Below, one piece after another: positions 25,813-38,694 of a stretch of DNA of 64,000 nucleotides. Numbering within the stretch: the stretch's first letter is position 1; each line of letters begins with the position of its first letter. Both the position numbers and the translations under genes were made by a program. This DNA comes from Maribacter sp. MJ134 (GTDB lineage Bacteria; Bacteroidota; Bacteroidia; Flavobacteriales; Flavobacteriaceae), in contig NZ_CP034570.1 in NCBI RefSeq assembly GCF_003970695.1, positions 1,736,001 through 1,800,000 on the forward strand, read 5' to 3'. Under the pieces are notes generated by a model. It saw only the letters and a program-made list of their open reading frames with translations, made no database searches and was not told where the DNA came from.

Positions 25813-26388
25813 ATGAAAATATATACAAAAACAGGAGATTCAGGAACTACCGCGCTATTTGGGGGTACTAGAGTTCCAAAACATCACATCAGAATTGAGA
25901 GTTACGGTACTGTGGACGAACTCAACTCTTGGTTAGGGCTTATTAGAGACCAGGAAATAAATACACAGAGCAAAGACCAGCTAGCAAAAATTCAGGACAA
26001 ATTGTTTACCCTAGGGGCTATATTAGCGACCGATCCTGAAAAAGCCATCTTAAAGAATGGCAAAGAGCGGCTAAATATTCCCAAGATAAGTGTATCCGAT
26101 ATTGAAATACTAGAGAACGCTATCGACGAAATGGACGCTACCCTACCACAAATGACCCATTTTATTCTTCCAGGGGGCCACACAAGTGTGTCATACTGTC
26201 ATATAGCGCGTACCGTATGCAGACGCGCAGAAAGAATGGCGACCCTTCTTTTCGAAAATGAACCCTTTGACGAGGAGGTCCTCTCCTATTTGAACAGACT
26301 TTCGGATTACCTCTTTGTATTGGCACGAAAATTGTCCAAAGAATTAAAGGCCGAAGAAATTAAATGGATACCTGAAAAAAAGGACTAA
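25813..26388 (+). CDS. Corrinoid adenosyltransferase, PduO type
   Basis: A 191-aa ATP:cob(I)alamin adenosyltransferase that makes adenosylcobalamin. The N-terminus has the ATP-binding motif KIYTKTGDSGTTALFGG, then YGTVDELNSWLG; the C-terminal half carries the second ATP/cobalamin signature ARTVCRRAERM (about 137-147) and LNRLSDYLFVLARK. It is complete and of normal length. Together with MeaB at 61276 it points to an adenosylcobalamin-dependent methylmalonyl-CoA mutase in this organism, although the mutase is not in the window. Confidence 0.95.
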   Translation: MKIYTKTGDSGTTALFGGTRVPKHHIRIESYGTVDELNSWLGLIRDQEINTQSKDQLAKIQDKLFTLGAILATDPEKAILKNGKERLNIPKISVSDIEILENAIDEMDATLPQMTHFILPGGHTSVSYCHIARTVCRRAERMATLLFENEPFDEEVLSYLNRLSDYLFVLARKLSKELKAEEIKWIPEKKD

Positions 26389-26468
26389 TAAATTCCTAAT
26401 TTCTTCGTTATCAATTTATCAATGCAAAAATTATGTTGATAACTGGATTGAAATAATTACATTTTATC

Positions 26469-26498
26469 TTGGTCATTTACTTTTAAAAATTATTTTTG
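26469..26498 (+). promoter_or_regulatory. Bacteroidetes-type promoter of the DUF2795 gene
   Basis: TTG at 26469-26471, a 19-bp spacer and TATTTTTG at 26491-26498 match the Bacteroidetes primary-sigma consensus (TTG, 19-21 bp, TAnnTTTG). The ATG of the DUF2795 gene is 26 bp further on. Confidence 0.75.
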
Positions 26499-26524
26499 CA
26501 AAAAATTAAAATCAAACTATTACA

Positions 26525-26749
26525 ATGTATTGGACATTAGAATTAGCATCTTATTTAAGTGATGCACCTTGGCCGGCAAGTAAAGATGAGTTAATCGACT
26601 ACTCTATTAGAACCGGTGCGCCTTTAGAGGTTGTAGAAAACTTACAATCTATGGAGGAAGAAGGCGGCGAGATTTACGAATCAATCGAAGAAATCTGGCC
26701 AGACTATCCTACAGAAGAAGACTACCTCTGGAACGAGGATGAATATTAA
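26525..26749 (+). CDS. DUF2795 domain protein, 74 aa
   Basis: A small, very acidic cytoplasmic protein (about 20 Asp/Glu in 74 residues) of the DUF2795 family, with the family pattern LASYLSDAPWPASKDELIDY and RTGAPLEVVENLQSM, then an acidic aromatic tail (WPDYPTEEDYLWNEDEY). It has its own promoter (26469) and terminator (26778), so it is an independent and probably well expressed unit. Function unknown; in flavobacteria I recall it next to secA or cobO-like genes, as here. Confidence 0.85.
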   Translation: MYWTLELASYLSDAPWPASKDELIDYSIRTGAPLEVVENLQSMEEEGGEIYESIEEIWPDYPTEEDYLWNEDEY

Positions 26750-26777
26750 TATTTAGATATCACAATTACTACTAAAA

Positions 26778-26800
26778 GTCTCCTCGGAGGCTTTTTTTTT
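26778..26800 (+). terminator. Intrinsic terminator after the DUF2795 gene
   Basis: GTCTCC-TC-GGAGGC stem with one G-T pair, followed by nine T residues, 29 bp after the stop codon. Confidence 0.88.
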
Positions 26801-26962
26801 ATGTAATTTTGGCAGTCGATTAGGGAATTTTAGTTCAAAATACATACTGGAATACCTTTTGTTGCACTCAGATGTCGGTTTTAATTACTGACTGCAAATA
26901 ATTTATTGTAATAAGGTCGGAAGTTTATAGTTCCGATAAACGCAATACTAATAGAAAAATTT

Positions 26963-30325
<3,363 letters not shown>

Positions 30326-30388
30326 ACCTGTAGCTTTCAAATCAAAGTTCACAGCCTTTTTAAAACAGAACTGCAACTATTTAGTGCA

Positions 30389-30415
30389 AAGCGACCTATT
30401 CAGGTCGCTTTTTTT
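30389..30415 (+). terminator. Intrinsic terminator after secA
   Basis: Perfect 8-bp stem AGCGACCT/AGGTCGCT with a 4-nt loop (ATTC) and a run of seven T, about 65 bp after the secA stop. Confidence 0.92.
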
Positions 30416-30552
30416 ATATGAAACAATCATGGTGATGCTGTATTTTACAAGGGTACATTTAACTTTTTATAAAGTTTTTTGAAATATGCCCAAAACATAC
30501 CTAGCTTTACAATAGAAAAATGTTCCTGAAACCGAGAAATTAATTTGATTCT

Positions 30553-31767
30553 ATGAACGATTTTAATATCGACCAAGAACGCTTAAAAGATAAGATCAAT
30601 CTTATCTTGAAAGTGAATTATGTTTCTAGCGCACTAGCGATTGTTTTTGGCTTTGCTTGCTTTTTTATTCTAGACATCAAGGAGATTATTCCCTATGTGT
30701 TCGTCATCTTTGGTCTGCTCAACTTGGCCAATACCTTGTTCTTTAGAAAACATCAAAGCCTCACATCTACCTACAACATTTCCTCCATATTGGCACTGTT
30801 AAGCGCCTTCATCATTACGATATATTCTGGCGGCATCAATAGCTCCTTTATCTTTACCTTGGCACTAATTGTTTTTGCCGGTTATGTGACCACCCGGCAA
30901 TACGGTCAGATTTATCTGAATTTAATCTTCTTTTTGGTCATTCTGATTTTTTCACAAAGCATTCCTGACTTTTCCTTTACAGAAAATGTTATTCCAGAAA
31001 AATCCAGAAATCTTTTTAATCTATTTTCCATCCTCTTTTCCGTCTACTTACTAGGAAACATTTTTGGTAAAAACTTACTGAGAACGCACCATGCCCTGTA
31101 TAAGTCAAAACAGCAATTAATGGAGCAAATGGAGGAAAAGGAAACCCTTTTAAAAGAAGTACACCATAGGGTAAAGAACAATTTACAAACTGTATCTAGC
31201 TTGTTAAGCCTTCAATCTAGAAATGTTGAGGAAGCTCGGATGAAAACCTTGCTCAAGAGCACGCAGAACCGAGTTATCTCCATGGCCATGGTTCATGAGA
31301 TGCTCTATATGAGAAAGGATATAGCGCACATAGAGTACAAATCCTATGTACAGGAACTAAGTGAATATCTCATACGTTCTATCAAAGGGTTGGATAGTAA
31401 GGTGCATTTAAAAATTGATATTCCCGATATAAAATTAGGTATTGATACGGCCATACCTTTAGGACTGCTCATTAACGAGGCGGTAACCAATGCGCTTAAA
31501 TATGGCTTTTCAGATGAAGAGGAAGGAGAGATTTATATCGCCCTAAAGAAAGAACTGAACAAGCAGTACGTGCTTAATATAGGGGATAATGGAGTTGGTT
31601 TCCCGGAAACGGTCAACTACAAAAATTCTAAATCCTTAGGATTAAAACTCATACATAATCTTACGCGGCAATTAAAAGGTACCATTCAAAGAGATAGCAG
31701 TAAAAAAGGTACCAACTATATTATTAAATTTCAAGAAGTAAAGCAGCAATTGGCACCAGCTATGTAA
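30553..31767 (+). CDS. Membrane-bound sensor histidine kinase (HisKA_2 type)
   Basis: 404 aa. Five or six membrane segments in residues 23-170 form the input part, a short coiled coil follows (about 180-200), then the HisKA_2 dimerisation box with the phospho-acceptor in EVHHRVKNNLQTVSSLLSLQ (His204 or 205), and the HATPase domain: N box NEAVTNALKYGF, G1 GDNGVGFP and the G2-like GLKLIHNLTRQL. No response regulator lies beside it, so it is an orphan kinase. The HisKA_2 class often pairs with LytTR or receiver-only proteins. The signal is unknown; a sensor domain outside the membrane is lacking, which suggests sensing within the membrane. Monocistronic. Confidence 0.9.
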   Translation: MNDFNIDQERLKDKINLILKVNYVSSALAIVFGFACFFILDIKEIIPYVFVIFGLLNLANTLFFRKHQSLTSTYNISSILALLSAFIITIYSGGINSSFIFTLALIVFAGYVTTRQYGQIYLNLIFFLVILIFSQSIPDFSFTENVIPEKSRNLFNLFSILFSVYLLGNIFGKNLLRTHHALYKSKQQLMEQMEEKETLLKEVHHRVKNNLQTVSSLLSLQSRNVEEARMKTLLKSTQNRVISMAMVHEMLYMRKDIAHIEYKSYVQELSEYLIRSIKGLDSKVHLKIDIPDIKLGIDTAIPLGLLINEAVTNALKYGFSDEEEGEIYIALKKELNKQYVLNIGDNGVGFPETVNYKNSKSLGLKLIHNLTRQLKGTIQRDSSKKGTNYIIKFQEVKQQLAPAM

Positions 31768-31881
31768 TCAAAGGATGTTCATTTTGTCAACTTCACAATA
31801 AAACATGTCAAGTATTTCACTAGGGCAAATAATCCTAGGATATTACTTATATTTAAACGGCTAACTCAAAAAAACCGTTTC

Positions 31882-34401
31882 ATGTTAAAAAAATTGCTTC
31901 TCGTTTTTTTTCTTTCTTGTACTACCGTATATGGACAAGACTACTTCTTTGAAAAATTTAAACCCTTTAACACTGCAGTTCCTTCCCCGGAAGAATTTTT
32001 AGGTTACGGCATTGGCGAGCATCATACACGGCACGACTTAATTGTGGCCTATTTAGAAAAGCTGGCAGAAGTATCCGACAGAGCTACGATACAGAAGTAT
32101 GGCAAAACCCATGAAGGACGTAAATTGGTGATGCTCACCATTTCTTCGCCCAAAAATCATTCCAATCTAGCCGCAATCAAATCGGCTCACTTGGCCTTTA
32201 CGGATCCATCTCAATCAGTATCCAATTATGGAGATGTTCCCATTTTCATCAATTTGGCGTACAACGTACATGGCAATGAACCTTCTAGCTCAGAAGCGGC
32301 GTTATTAGCGGCCTATACCTTTGTGGCCTCTGAAAATCCTGAAATCCTGAACTATATTGACAACGCGGTAATTTTTATTGACCCAACGATTAATCCGGAC
32401 GGCCGAGACCGGCATACGCAATGGGCAAATACCTATCAAGGTTCTCCCGAGGTATCGGACCCGCAAGACGCGGAACATAACGAGTATTGGCCAATGGGCA
32501 GAACCAATCATTATTGGTTTGATTTGAATCGCGACTGGTTATTGGGGATACATCCTGAAAGTAGAGGCAAACTAAACTGGTACCATCAATGGTATCCTAA
32601 CGTCGTCACCGATTTTCATGAAATGGGAACACAAAGCAGTTATTTCTTTGAACCTATGAAAACCAACGGTTCCCTCAACCCTATTATGCCCAAGGAGAAC
32701 TACGAAGACTTGAACACACTTTTCGGTAATGAGTTTGCCAAGGCGTTGGACAGTATTGGTTCCCTCTATTTTACAAAAGAAGTGTTCGATGGTACTTATC
32801 CGGGTTATGGTTCTTCATATCCGGACCTGCAAGGAGGTCTAGGATTGTTATTCGAGCAGGCGAGCTCTAGAGGACACCGCCAAACTACGGCCTTTGGGGA
32901 AATCACTTTCGCCTTTACCATCAGAAATCAATATACCTCTAGCATTACCACGGTAAAGACCGCCGTGAACAACAAAGCGTATATGCGAAAATACCAGCAG
33001 CAATTCTTTAAAAGTGCCCTGGCCAATGCGGGAAAAAGTAAAATAAAAGGATACACTTTTGGAGATGCTCACGATCAAAATCGGACAAAAGCATTTGTAG
33101 ACAAACTATTACTGCATAAGATTGATGTTTATAAGGCAGGGGACCGCTATGTGGTTCCCACCCGGCAACCGCAGTACAGAATGGTGCAAACCATGTTCGA
33201 AACATATGAAAAGTATAGAGACAGCGTATATTACGATGCCTCTGCCTGGTCCGTTGCCAACTTCTACAATATGAAGTATAAAACAACGAACACACTGAAT
33301 TTAGGCGATAAAATTACCACGACCGATAATTTGGTCAAGGTAATTCCTGTCCAAAAATCGGATTACGCCTACGTAATGGACTGGGATGATTACAATGCGC
33401 CGGCCGCACTATACCACTTACAACAAAAAGGGATTGTAGCTTCTTCCGCTGCGAAACCTTTTACGGTAAAAACAGGAAATACCACCAAGAATTTTAATTA
33501 TGGTGCAGTGCTTATCCCTGTTAGCCTCCAAAAAATGGATGCCAATGGCATCTTTAACCTTTTAAAAGAGGTTCAAAATAAATTTGAAGTTCCCATCGTC
33601 GCCGTTAATACGGGACTGAATTTAGGAGGAGTTGATATGGGCAGTCGTTTTATTACCCCTATAAAAAAGACCAAGGCCGCAATGCTCATCGGTGATGGCG
33701 TACGTTCCTACGAAGCTGGAGAAGTTTGGCACTTACTGGATACAAGAGTACATATGCCAATTACCAAAATACCCATGCGTAATTTTGACCGTGCTAATTT
33801 TGATAAATATAACGTAATGGTCATGGTTTCCGGCCGGTACAATCTATCGGAGAAGCAACAGGACAAAATAAAGGATTGGACGAGTAAGGGCAATACGTTG
33901 ATTACCATAGGAACTGCCAGCAAATGGGTCATTGACAAGAAATTAGTAAAGGAGAAACTTACCGAATCAGAAAAGGATTCCACTATAACAGTAGTGCAAA
34001 AACCTTACGTAGATGCAGGTGAAAATATTGGAAAGGAAAGTGTGGGCGGCGTCATCTTAAAGGCCGATATAGACCATACCCATCCGCTAGCCTTTGGATA
34101 TCATGATGAGAGTATTCCTGTTTACAAGAACAATACCGTGTGGCTATCTCCCAGTGATAATGCTTATGCTACCGTGGCAAAATATAGTAAAGATCCCCAT
34201 ATCGATGGATTCCTGACCAAAAAGAATATGGAGGAAAACGTAAAGCAATCCGCTTCACTGATTGTCAGCAAATTAGGAAGAGGTCGCGTTGTGCTTTTTG
34301 CGGACAATCCCAACTTTAGGGGGTCTTGGTACGGAACCAATCGGTTATTCCTGAACGCCCTTTTCTTAGGAGATAAGATAAATGTTCCTACCGAAAATTA
34401 A
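31882..34401 (+). CDS. Secreted zinc carboxypeptidase, family M14
   Basis: 839 aa: signal peptide (1-18, ending VYGQ), an M14 peptidase domain at about 35-370 and a long C-terminal region of about 450 residues without recognised fold except for an Ig/GATase-like stretch around 560-640. Zinc ligands: the HxxE in YNVHGNEPSSSEAAL and the His in VTDFHEMGTQSSYFFEP; the catalytic Glu is in GLLFEQASSRGH. The DLNRDW string for substrate binding is present. Such proteins are expected to release C-terminal amino acids from peptides outside the cell. It is followed 40 bp later by a secreted amidohydrolase, and the pair is probably cotranscribed for peptide scavenging. Confidence 0.92.
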   Translation: MLKKLLLVFFLSCTTVYGQDYFFEKFKPFNTAVPSPEEFLGYGIGEHHTRHDLIVAYLEKLAEVSDRATIQKYGKTHEGRKLVMLTISSPKNHSNLAAIKSAHLAFTDPSQSVSNYGDVPIFINLAYNVHGNEPSSSEAALLAAYTFVASENPEILNYIDNAVIFIDPTINPDGRDRHTQWANTYQGSPEVSDPQDAEHNEYWPMGRTNHYWFDLNRDWLLGIHPESRGKLNWYHQWYPNVVTDFHEMGTQSSYFFEPMKTNGSLNPIMPKENYEDLNTLFGNEFAKALDSIGSLYFTKEVFDGTYPGYGSSYPDLQGGLGLLFEQASSRGHRQTTAFGEITFAFTIRNQYTSSITTVKTAVNNKAYMRKYQQQFFKSALANAGKSKIKGYTFGDAHDQNRTKAFVDKLLLHKIDVYKAGDRYVVPTRQPQYRMVQTMFETYEKYRDSVYYDASAWSVANFYNMKYKTTNTLNLGDKITTTDNLVKVIPVQKSDYAYVMDWDDYNAPAALYHLQQKGIVASSAAKPFTVKTGNTTKNFNYGAVLIPVSLQKMDANGIFNLLKEVQNKFEVPIVAVNTGLNLGGVDMGSRFITPIKKTKAAMLIGDGVRSYEAGEVWHLLDTRVHMPITKIPMRNFDRANFDKYNVMVMVSGRYNLSEKQQDKIKDWTSKGNTLITIGTASKWVIDKKLVKEKLTESEKDSTITVVQKPYVDAGENIGKESVGGVILKADIDHTHPLAFGYHDESIPVYKNNTVWLSPSDNAYATVAKYSKDPHIDGFLTKKNMEENVKQSASLIVSKLGRGRVVLFADNPNFRGSWYGTNRLFLNALFLGDKINVPTEN

Positions 34402-34440
34402 TTATAGACCTAATACATCAACTTACCAAAGCATACTAGC

Positions 34441-36027
34441 ATGAAAAAATTACAACTACTCTTATTCGCCACCCTAATATCCATCTCAGGTCTTATGGCA
34501 CAGTCGCTTCAGGGAGACGGCCCACATTCACAACTCATCATAAGGGGAGTGATGCTTATCAATGGAAATGGAGCGCCGCCTCAAGGGCCAATTGACATTG
34601 TGGTGGAAAATAACATTATCAAAAAAATTCAGGTTGTTGGTTATGACGGTGTACCTATTGATGAGACCAAAAGACCAAAATTAAAGGCTGGCGGTAAGGA
34701 ATTGGACTGCAATGATATGTATCTGCTGCCCGGTTTCGTTGATATGCATGGCCATATCGGGGGAACTGCCCAAGGAGCAGAACCAGATTATGTATTTAAA
34801 CTTTGGATGGCACATGGGGTAACCACGGTGCGCGAACCTAGCGGTAGAGGCGTCGATTTTACGATGGACTTAAAACGTAAGAGTGCCAAAAATGAAATTA
34901 TTGCACCGCGTATAATGGCTTATACGGGTTTTGGACAAACCAGCAAGACCTTTAATCCTTTGAACGATATTCCCATTTCCACACCGGAACAAGCGCGTGA
35001 GTGGGTACGGGCAAACGCAAAAAAAGGTGCGGACGGAATAAAGTTCTTTGGTGCGGAACCGGAAATTATGGCGGCCGCTTTGGACGAAAACAAAAAACTA
35101 GGACTGGGTTCTGCCTGTCATCATGCACAGCTAAGCGTAGCGAGATGGAACGTGTTACATTCCGCTCGTGCGGGCCTAACCTCAATGGAACACTGGTACG
35201 GGCTTCCAGAGGCCTTATTTGACGATAGAACGGTACAAGACTATCCGCTGGACTATAACTATCAAAATGAACAGCATCGCTTCGAGAACGCAGGCAAACT
35301 ATGGTCTCAAGCGGCAGCACCTTATTCTGACCATTGGAACGCTGTTATGAACGAATTACTGGAACTTGATTTTACGTTAGACCCCACCTTCAACATTTAC
35401 GAGGCCAGTAGGGACTTGCAGCGTGCAAGACGTGCGGAATGGCATGAAGACTATACCTTGCCATCTTTATGGGAATTTTATCAGCCAAGTAAAATATCGC
35501 ATGGCTCGTACTGGCATGACTGGGGTACGGAACAGGAAGTAGCTTGGAAAAACAATTACAAACTTTGGATGACCTTTATCAACGAATATAAAAACAGGGG
35601 TGGCCGGGTTACCACAGGTTCGGATTCCGGTTTTATATTTCAATTGTACGGTTTTGCCTATATCAGAGAGTTAGAATTACTTCGTGAAGCCGGATTCCAT
35701 CCTTTGGAAATTATCCGGTCCGCCACCTTAAACGGTGCAGAAGCCTTAGGAATGGATGATAAAATTGGCTCCGTTGCCATCGGAAAAATGGCAGATTTTG
35801 TAGTGGTAGAAGAAAATCCGCTGAAAAATTTAAAAGTACTTTATGGTACAGGAGCTATAAAACTGACCGAAGATAACGATGTGGTGCGTGCAGGAGGTGT
35901 AAAGTACACCATTAAGGACGGCATCATATATGACTCAAAAGCCTTATTGGCAGACGTAAAAAGGCAGGTAGACGAGGCTAAGGCCAAGAACAACTATACA
36001 ATCAAACAGCCAGGGATAAAGGACTAG
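34441..36027 (+). CDS. Secreted amidohydrolase family protein
   Basis: 528 aa with a signal peptide (1-20, ending GLMAQ) and an amidohydrolase (TIM barrel) fold. The first metal site is DMHGHIGG (about 101-108), His residues of later strands are in SACHHAQLSVAR and TSMEHWYG, and the catalytic Asp is in TTGSDSGF. The N-terminal beta-sandwich (residues 30-95) and the closing strands (MADFVVVEENPL) are typical of dihydroorotase/imidazolonepropionase-like enzymes. In Bacteroidota such exported enzymes are often annotated as prolidase- or dipeptidase-like. Substrate not known; its place after the M14 peptidase suggests peptide-derived substrates. Confidence 0.88.
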   Translation: MKKLQLLLFATLISISGLMAQSLQGDGPHSQLIIRGVMLINGNGAPPQGPIDIVVENNIIKKIQVVGYDGVPIDETKRPKLKAGGKELDCNDMYLLPGFVDMHGHIGGTAQGAEPDYVFKLWMAHGVTTVREPSGRGVDFTMDLKRKSAKNEIIAPRIMAYTGFGQTSKTFNPLNDIPISTPEQAREWVRANAKKGADGIKFFGAEPEIMAAALDENKKLGLGSACHHAQLSVARWNVLHSARAGLTSMEHWYGLPEALFDDRTVQDYPLDYNYQNEQHRFENAGKLWSQAAAPYSDHWNAVMNELLELDFTLDPTFNIYEASRDLQRARRAEWHEDYTLPSLWEFYQPSKISHGSYWHDWGTEQEVAWKNNYKLWMTFINEYKNRGGRVTTGSDSGFIFQLYGFAYIRELELLREAGFHPLEIIRSATLNGAEALGMDDKIGSVAIGKMADFVVVEENPLKNLKVLYGTGAIKLTEDNDVVRAGGVKYTIKDGIIYDSKALLADVKRQVDEAKAKNNYTIKQPGIKD

Positions 36028-36188
36028 GACCTCCTATACGTGCTACGCACTTTAATAGGGGCTGGCTTATTTTTCATGGCGTTACCTAAGACCTTAAGTG
36101 TTACAACCACTGAAACTAAAAAGATAGATACTAACATAAACTATTATTTTATAAAGTACTTTAGTGTACTTTTTTCTTAAAGCAAAGA

Positions 36189-36455
36189 TTAGGCCAATTT
36201 TGGGCTGTCTTTCTTTGTGCTAAAAGATAAAGCCTTCTTTACCCTAGAATTTGGGTAGCGATATAAGCGCGCTAAAGCTTGTGTGTCAATAAACGGATTA
36301 TTTTCCGAGAGGTCAATATCAGGAGTGCTAATAACCAAAACAACACCCATTTTAAAAGTGTCCACTTTACCATTGTTTTCCGTGTTTTGTGCGATGGCCA
36401 TAGTACCTAAAAAAAGAACTAATACTAAGGTTAAAACAGATTTCATATTATTCAT
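36189..36455 (-). CDS. Small secreted protein, diverged family member D
   Basis: 88 aa (or 85 with the internal ATG at 36446, MKSVLTLVLVLFLGTMAIAQ, a better signal peptide). The mature middle contains several acidic residues, and the tail reads ARLYRYPNSRVKKALSFST followed by KKDSPKLA, which aligns without gaps with the tails of copies A-C (RLYK-KNARVKKALSF). It is otherwise unlike them, so this is an older paralogue. Its leader has the TTCAAC and CCGTTCATC blocks found before the others. Convergent with the amidohydrolase gene, with 161 bp between. Function unknown. Confidence 0.75.
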   Translation of the reverse strand: MNNMKSVLTLVLVLFLGTMAIAQNTENNGKVDTFKMGVVLVISTPDIDLSENNPFIDTQALARLYRYPNSRVKKALSFSTKKDSPKLA

Positions 36456-36506
36456 TTGGGTTACCTAAAGATAACCTCAAGAACAGACTAGAACCCTTGC
36501 TATGTC

Positions 36507-36554
36507 GTTGAAATACAGACTTTTTCGCTTATCTAAAAAATGATAGATGAACGG
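36507..36554 (-). promoter_or_regulatory. Conserved upstream blocks of the small-peptide family (copy D)
   Basis: On the minus strand CCGTTCATC at 36554-36546 and TTTCAACG ending at 36506-36513, both matching the blocks before copies A-C, but set farther apart. They lie 50-100 bp before the start codon. Confidence 0.3.
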
Positions 36555-36743
36555 GCTAAAAGCATCGACAAAGACAATTTACCCGTTAAACTTTTCAACG
36601 ATTAGGCTTGTATTTTATCGGAGAAAAACTAACACTTAGAATCGAGTTTTATAATAAAATTGGAGTTTATATCTATCAATAACTAGGAATCCAGAATAAA
36701 TCGGTGGTGGAAAGTTGTAGAAAACCGTTGCTTGCCGAACAGG

Positions 36744-38102
36744 TTATTTTCTTTTGCGCTTCTTACCAAAATTTTTATCCCCACGCGTTTTTGGTTTGGT
36801 ATATTTCTTTTTGATAATTCTCTTGTAGGCGCCACCTTGGTTTTGCTTTCTGTTTTTCTCCGATTTTTCATGAAAGCTAGCACCCCTTTCCTCTTCGTTT
36901 TCTTTAAGCGGATTTTCGCGCTCTATATGCTTGGGCCTTTCGTCCCGTGTTAATTGGGTAGCAATTTCAACTTCTCCAGGTAGTTGAAGCACATCGATTT
37001 TTCTATTCATTAATTCCTCTATAGCCTCTTTTGCAGGTTCCTCCTTTGCTGTAAATAGGAGAATAGAACTGCCTTCCTTCTCTGCCCTACCCGTTCGTCC
37101 TATACGGTGCATATAGTTTTCTGGATAAACCGGTGTATCAAAATTAATAACATGTGAAATTTGGTCCAAATCCAGTCCACGTGCCATTACATCGGTGGTA
37201 ACGAGAATTCGATTTTGACCAGAATCGAACTGGTTTATAGAGCGCAGTCTATAGTTTTGGGTCTTATTAGAGTGGATAACACAAGTTTCCTCGCTGAAAA
37301 ATTCGGCCAATTCCTTGAACAATAAATCCGCGCTTCGTTTACTGGAAACAAAAACAAGTACTTTATGAAAAGTATCCACATCTTGAAGTAGGTGCACCAA
37401 TAGATTTACCTTGGTATAAAAATTGGGAACGGCATAACAGGTCTGTGCAATATTGTCCAAAGGCGTTCCACTAACCGCTACGGCAATTTGCTGTACCCCT
37501 TCAAAAAAATCATTGATCAACTTTTCTACATCGTCTGTCATGGTAGCGGAAAACATAATATTCTGTCTACGTTTTGGTAAGAGTTCAAAGATATTCACCA
37601 GTTGAAAACGAAAACCTAAATCCAGCATAACGTCTACCTCGTCAATGACCAGTTTTTTTACATTCTTTAGTTGTAACGCTCGCGTAAGCATCAGGTCGTA
37701 CAACCGCGCCGGAGTAGCTACTACGATATCCGTGCCTAGTGCCAAAGTTTCTTTCTGCCTATTCATGCTAGTGCCTCCATATACGCCAGTGACTCTGACG
37801 GAAGCATACTTAGCCAATTTTTCTACCTCTTCAACTACCTGCACCACTAGTTCGCGTGTAGGAACCAATATCAGCACTCGCGGATGTATCTCTTTGGAAA
37901 AAGAGAGCATATTCAATAGCGGCAAAAGATACGCAAAGGTTTTGCCTGTTCCCGTTTGCGCTATTCCAACAACATCCTTACCACTCATCACCACAGAAAA
38001 AGCCTGTTCTTGTATGGGTGTAGCCTCTTGAAACCCCAAGTCATCTAAAGCGTTTCGCAGGGGATTGTTAATTTTAAATTCGGAAAAAGAGGCCATAGGC
38101 AA
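36744..38102 (-). CDS. DEAD-box-family RNA helicase (DEVD variant)
   Basis: A 452-aa ATP-dependent RNA helicase. Q motif region FQEATPIQEQAF, Walker A AQTGTGKT (about 48-55), motif II is DEVD rather than DEAD (VIDEVDVMLDLGF), motif III is SAT and motif VI HRIGRTGR. After the two RecA-like domains (to about 370) comes a basic tail with many Lys/Arg (KKKYTKPKTRGDKNFGKKRK), which usually increases RNA affinity. Val in motif II is conservative, and I recall it in other Bacteroidota helicases. Likely role in ribosome assembly or mRNA turnover in the cold. Transcribed alone. Confidence 0.93.
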   Translation of the reverse strand: MPMASFSEFKINNPLRNALDDLGFQEATPIQEQAFSVVMSGKDVVGIAQTGTGKTFAYLLPLLNMLSFSKEIHPRVLILVPTRELVVQVVEEVEKLAKYASVRVTGVYGGTSMNRQKETLALGTDIVVATPARLYDLMLTRALQLKNVKKLVIDEVDVMLDLGFRFQLVNIFELLPKRRQNIMFSATMTDDVEKLINDFFEGVQQIAVAVSGTPLDNIAQTCYAVPNFYTKVNLLVHLLQDVDTFHKVLVFVSSKRSADLLFKELAEFFSEETCVIHSNKTQNYRLRSINQFDSGQNRILVTTDVMARGLDLDQISHVINFDTPVYPENYMHRIGRTGRAEKEGSSILLFTAKEEPAKEAIEELMNRKIDVLQLPGEVEIATQLTRDERPKHIERENPLKENEEERGASFHEKSEKNRKQNQGGAYKRIIKKKYTKPKTRGDKNFGKKRKRK

Positions 38103-38211
38103 TGTGTTTATGCTGCAAAGCTATGCGGTTAAAACTTGTAATACCACAAAAACTAATATTTAATACCAATTTCTACCATTGTCTGTACCTTGACCGTGTT
38201 GGGAATTGGTT

Positions 38212-38655
38212 TCAGGTTCCGTTCAGAATGTCATGAAAATACTTTTCCATAATACAATAATCCTGTCCCAATTTCTGAAACGTCCGGTCTGTCTGCTTCA
38301 TGCCAAAATGTTTATAAAAACCGGCTTTATCTACCCGGGCATTACACCATAAATGGTGAATTTTCCCTTCCCCTTCAACATAGTTTATTAGGTACTGCAA
38401 TAGACGCCTTCCGTACCCTTTACTTTGCTCCGAAGTTTTGGTAGCCAATTTTCTAAACTGGGCACTATGGCCATTAACGAATAAAGATACCACGGATACA
38501 ATATCATTATTTTTAAAGAGTCCAAAATGGATTCCGTCTTCATCATTATCCAATTTTATAAAATCAAGCGGTCTATCCGGCCACATTACCTCGTGACGCA
38601 AATGGTAGGTTTCTTGAGCCTGAATCCGTCTAATTTCTATCTGCAAAGAACCCAA
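38212..38655 (-). CDS. GNAT family N-acetyltransferase
   Basis: 147 aa with a single GNAT fold. The acetyl-CoA-binding segment is SKGYGRRLLQYLINY (about 78-92, R/Q-x-x-G-x-G/A pattern) preceded by the strand RKLATKTSEQ. Near the C-terminus, NARVDKAGFYKHFGMKQTD is the usual AcCoA-contact region. The acceptor cannot be told from the sequence. It ends 109 bp from the helicase start and starts 39 bp before rlmF in the same direction. Confidence 0.85.
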   Translation of the reverse strand: MGSLQIEIRRIQAQETYHLRHEVMWPDRPLDFIKLDNDEDGIHFGLFKNNDIVSVVSLFVNGHSAQFRKLATKTSEQSKGYGRRLLQYLINYVEGEGKIHHLWCNARVDKAGFYKHFGMKQTDRTFQKLGQDYCIMEKYFHDILNGT

Positions 38656-38694
38656 CGTAGTGAATTTTGATAATTTCTAAACCATTTGACCTCT

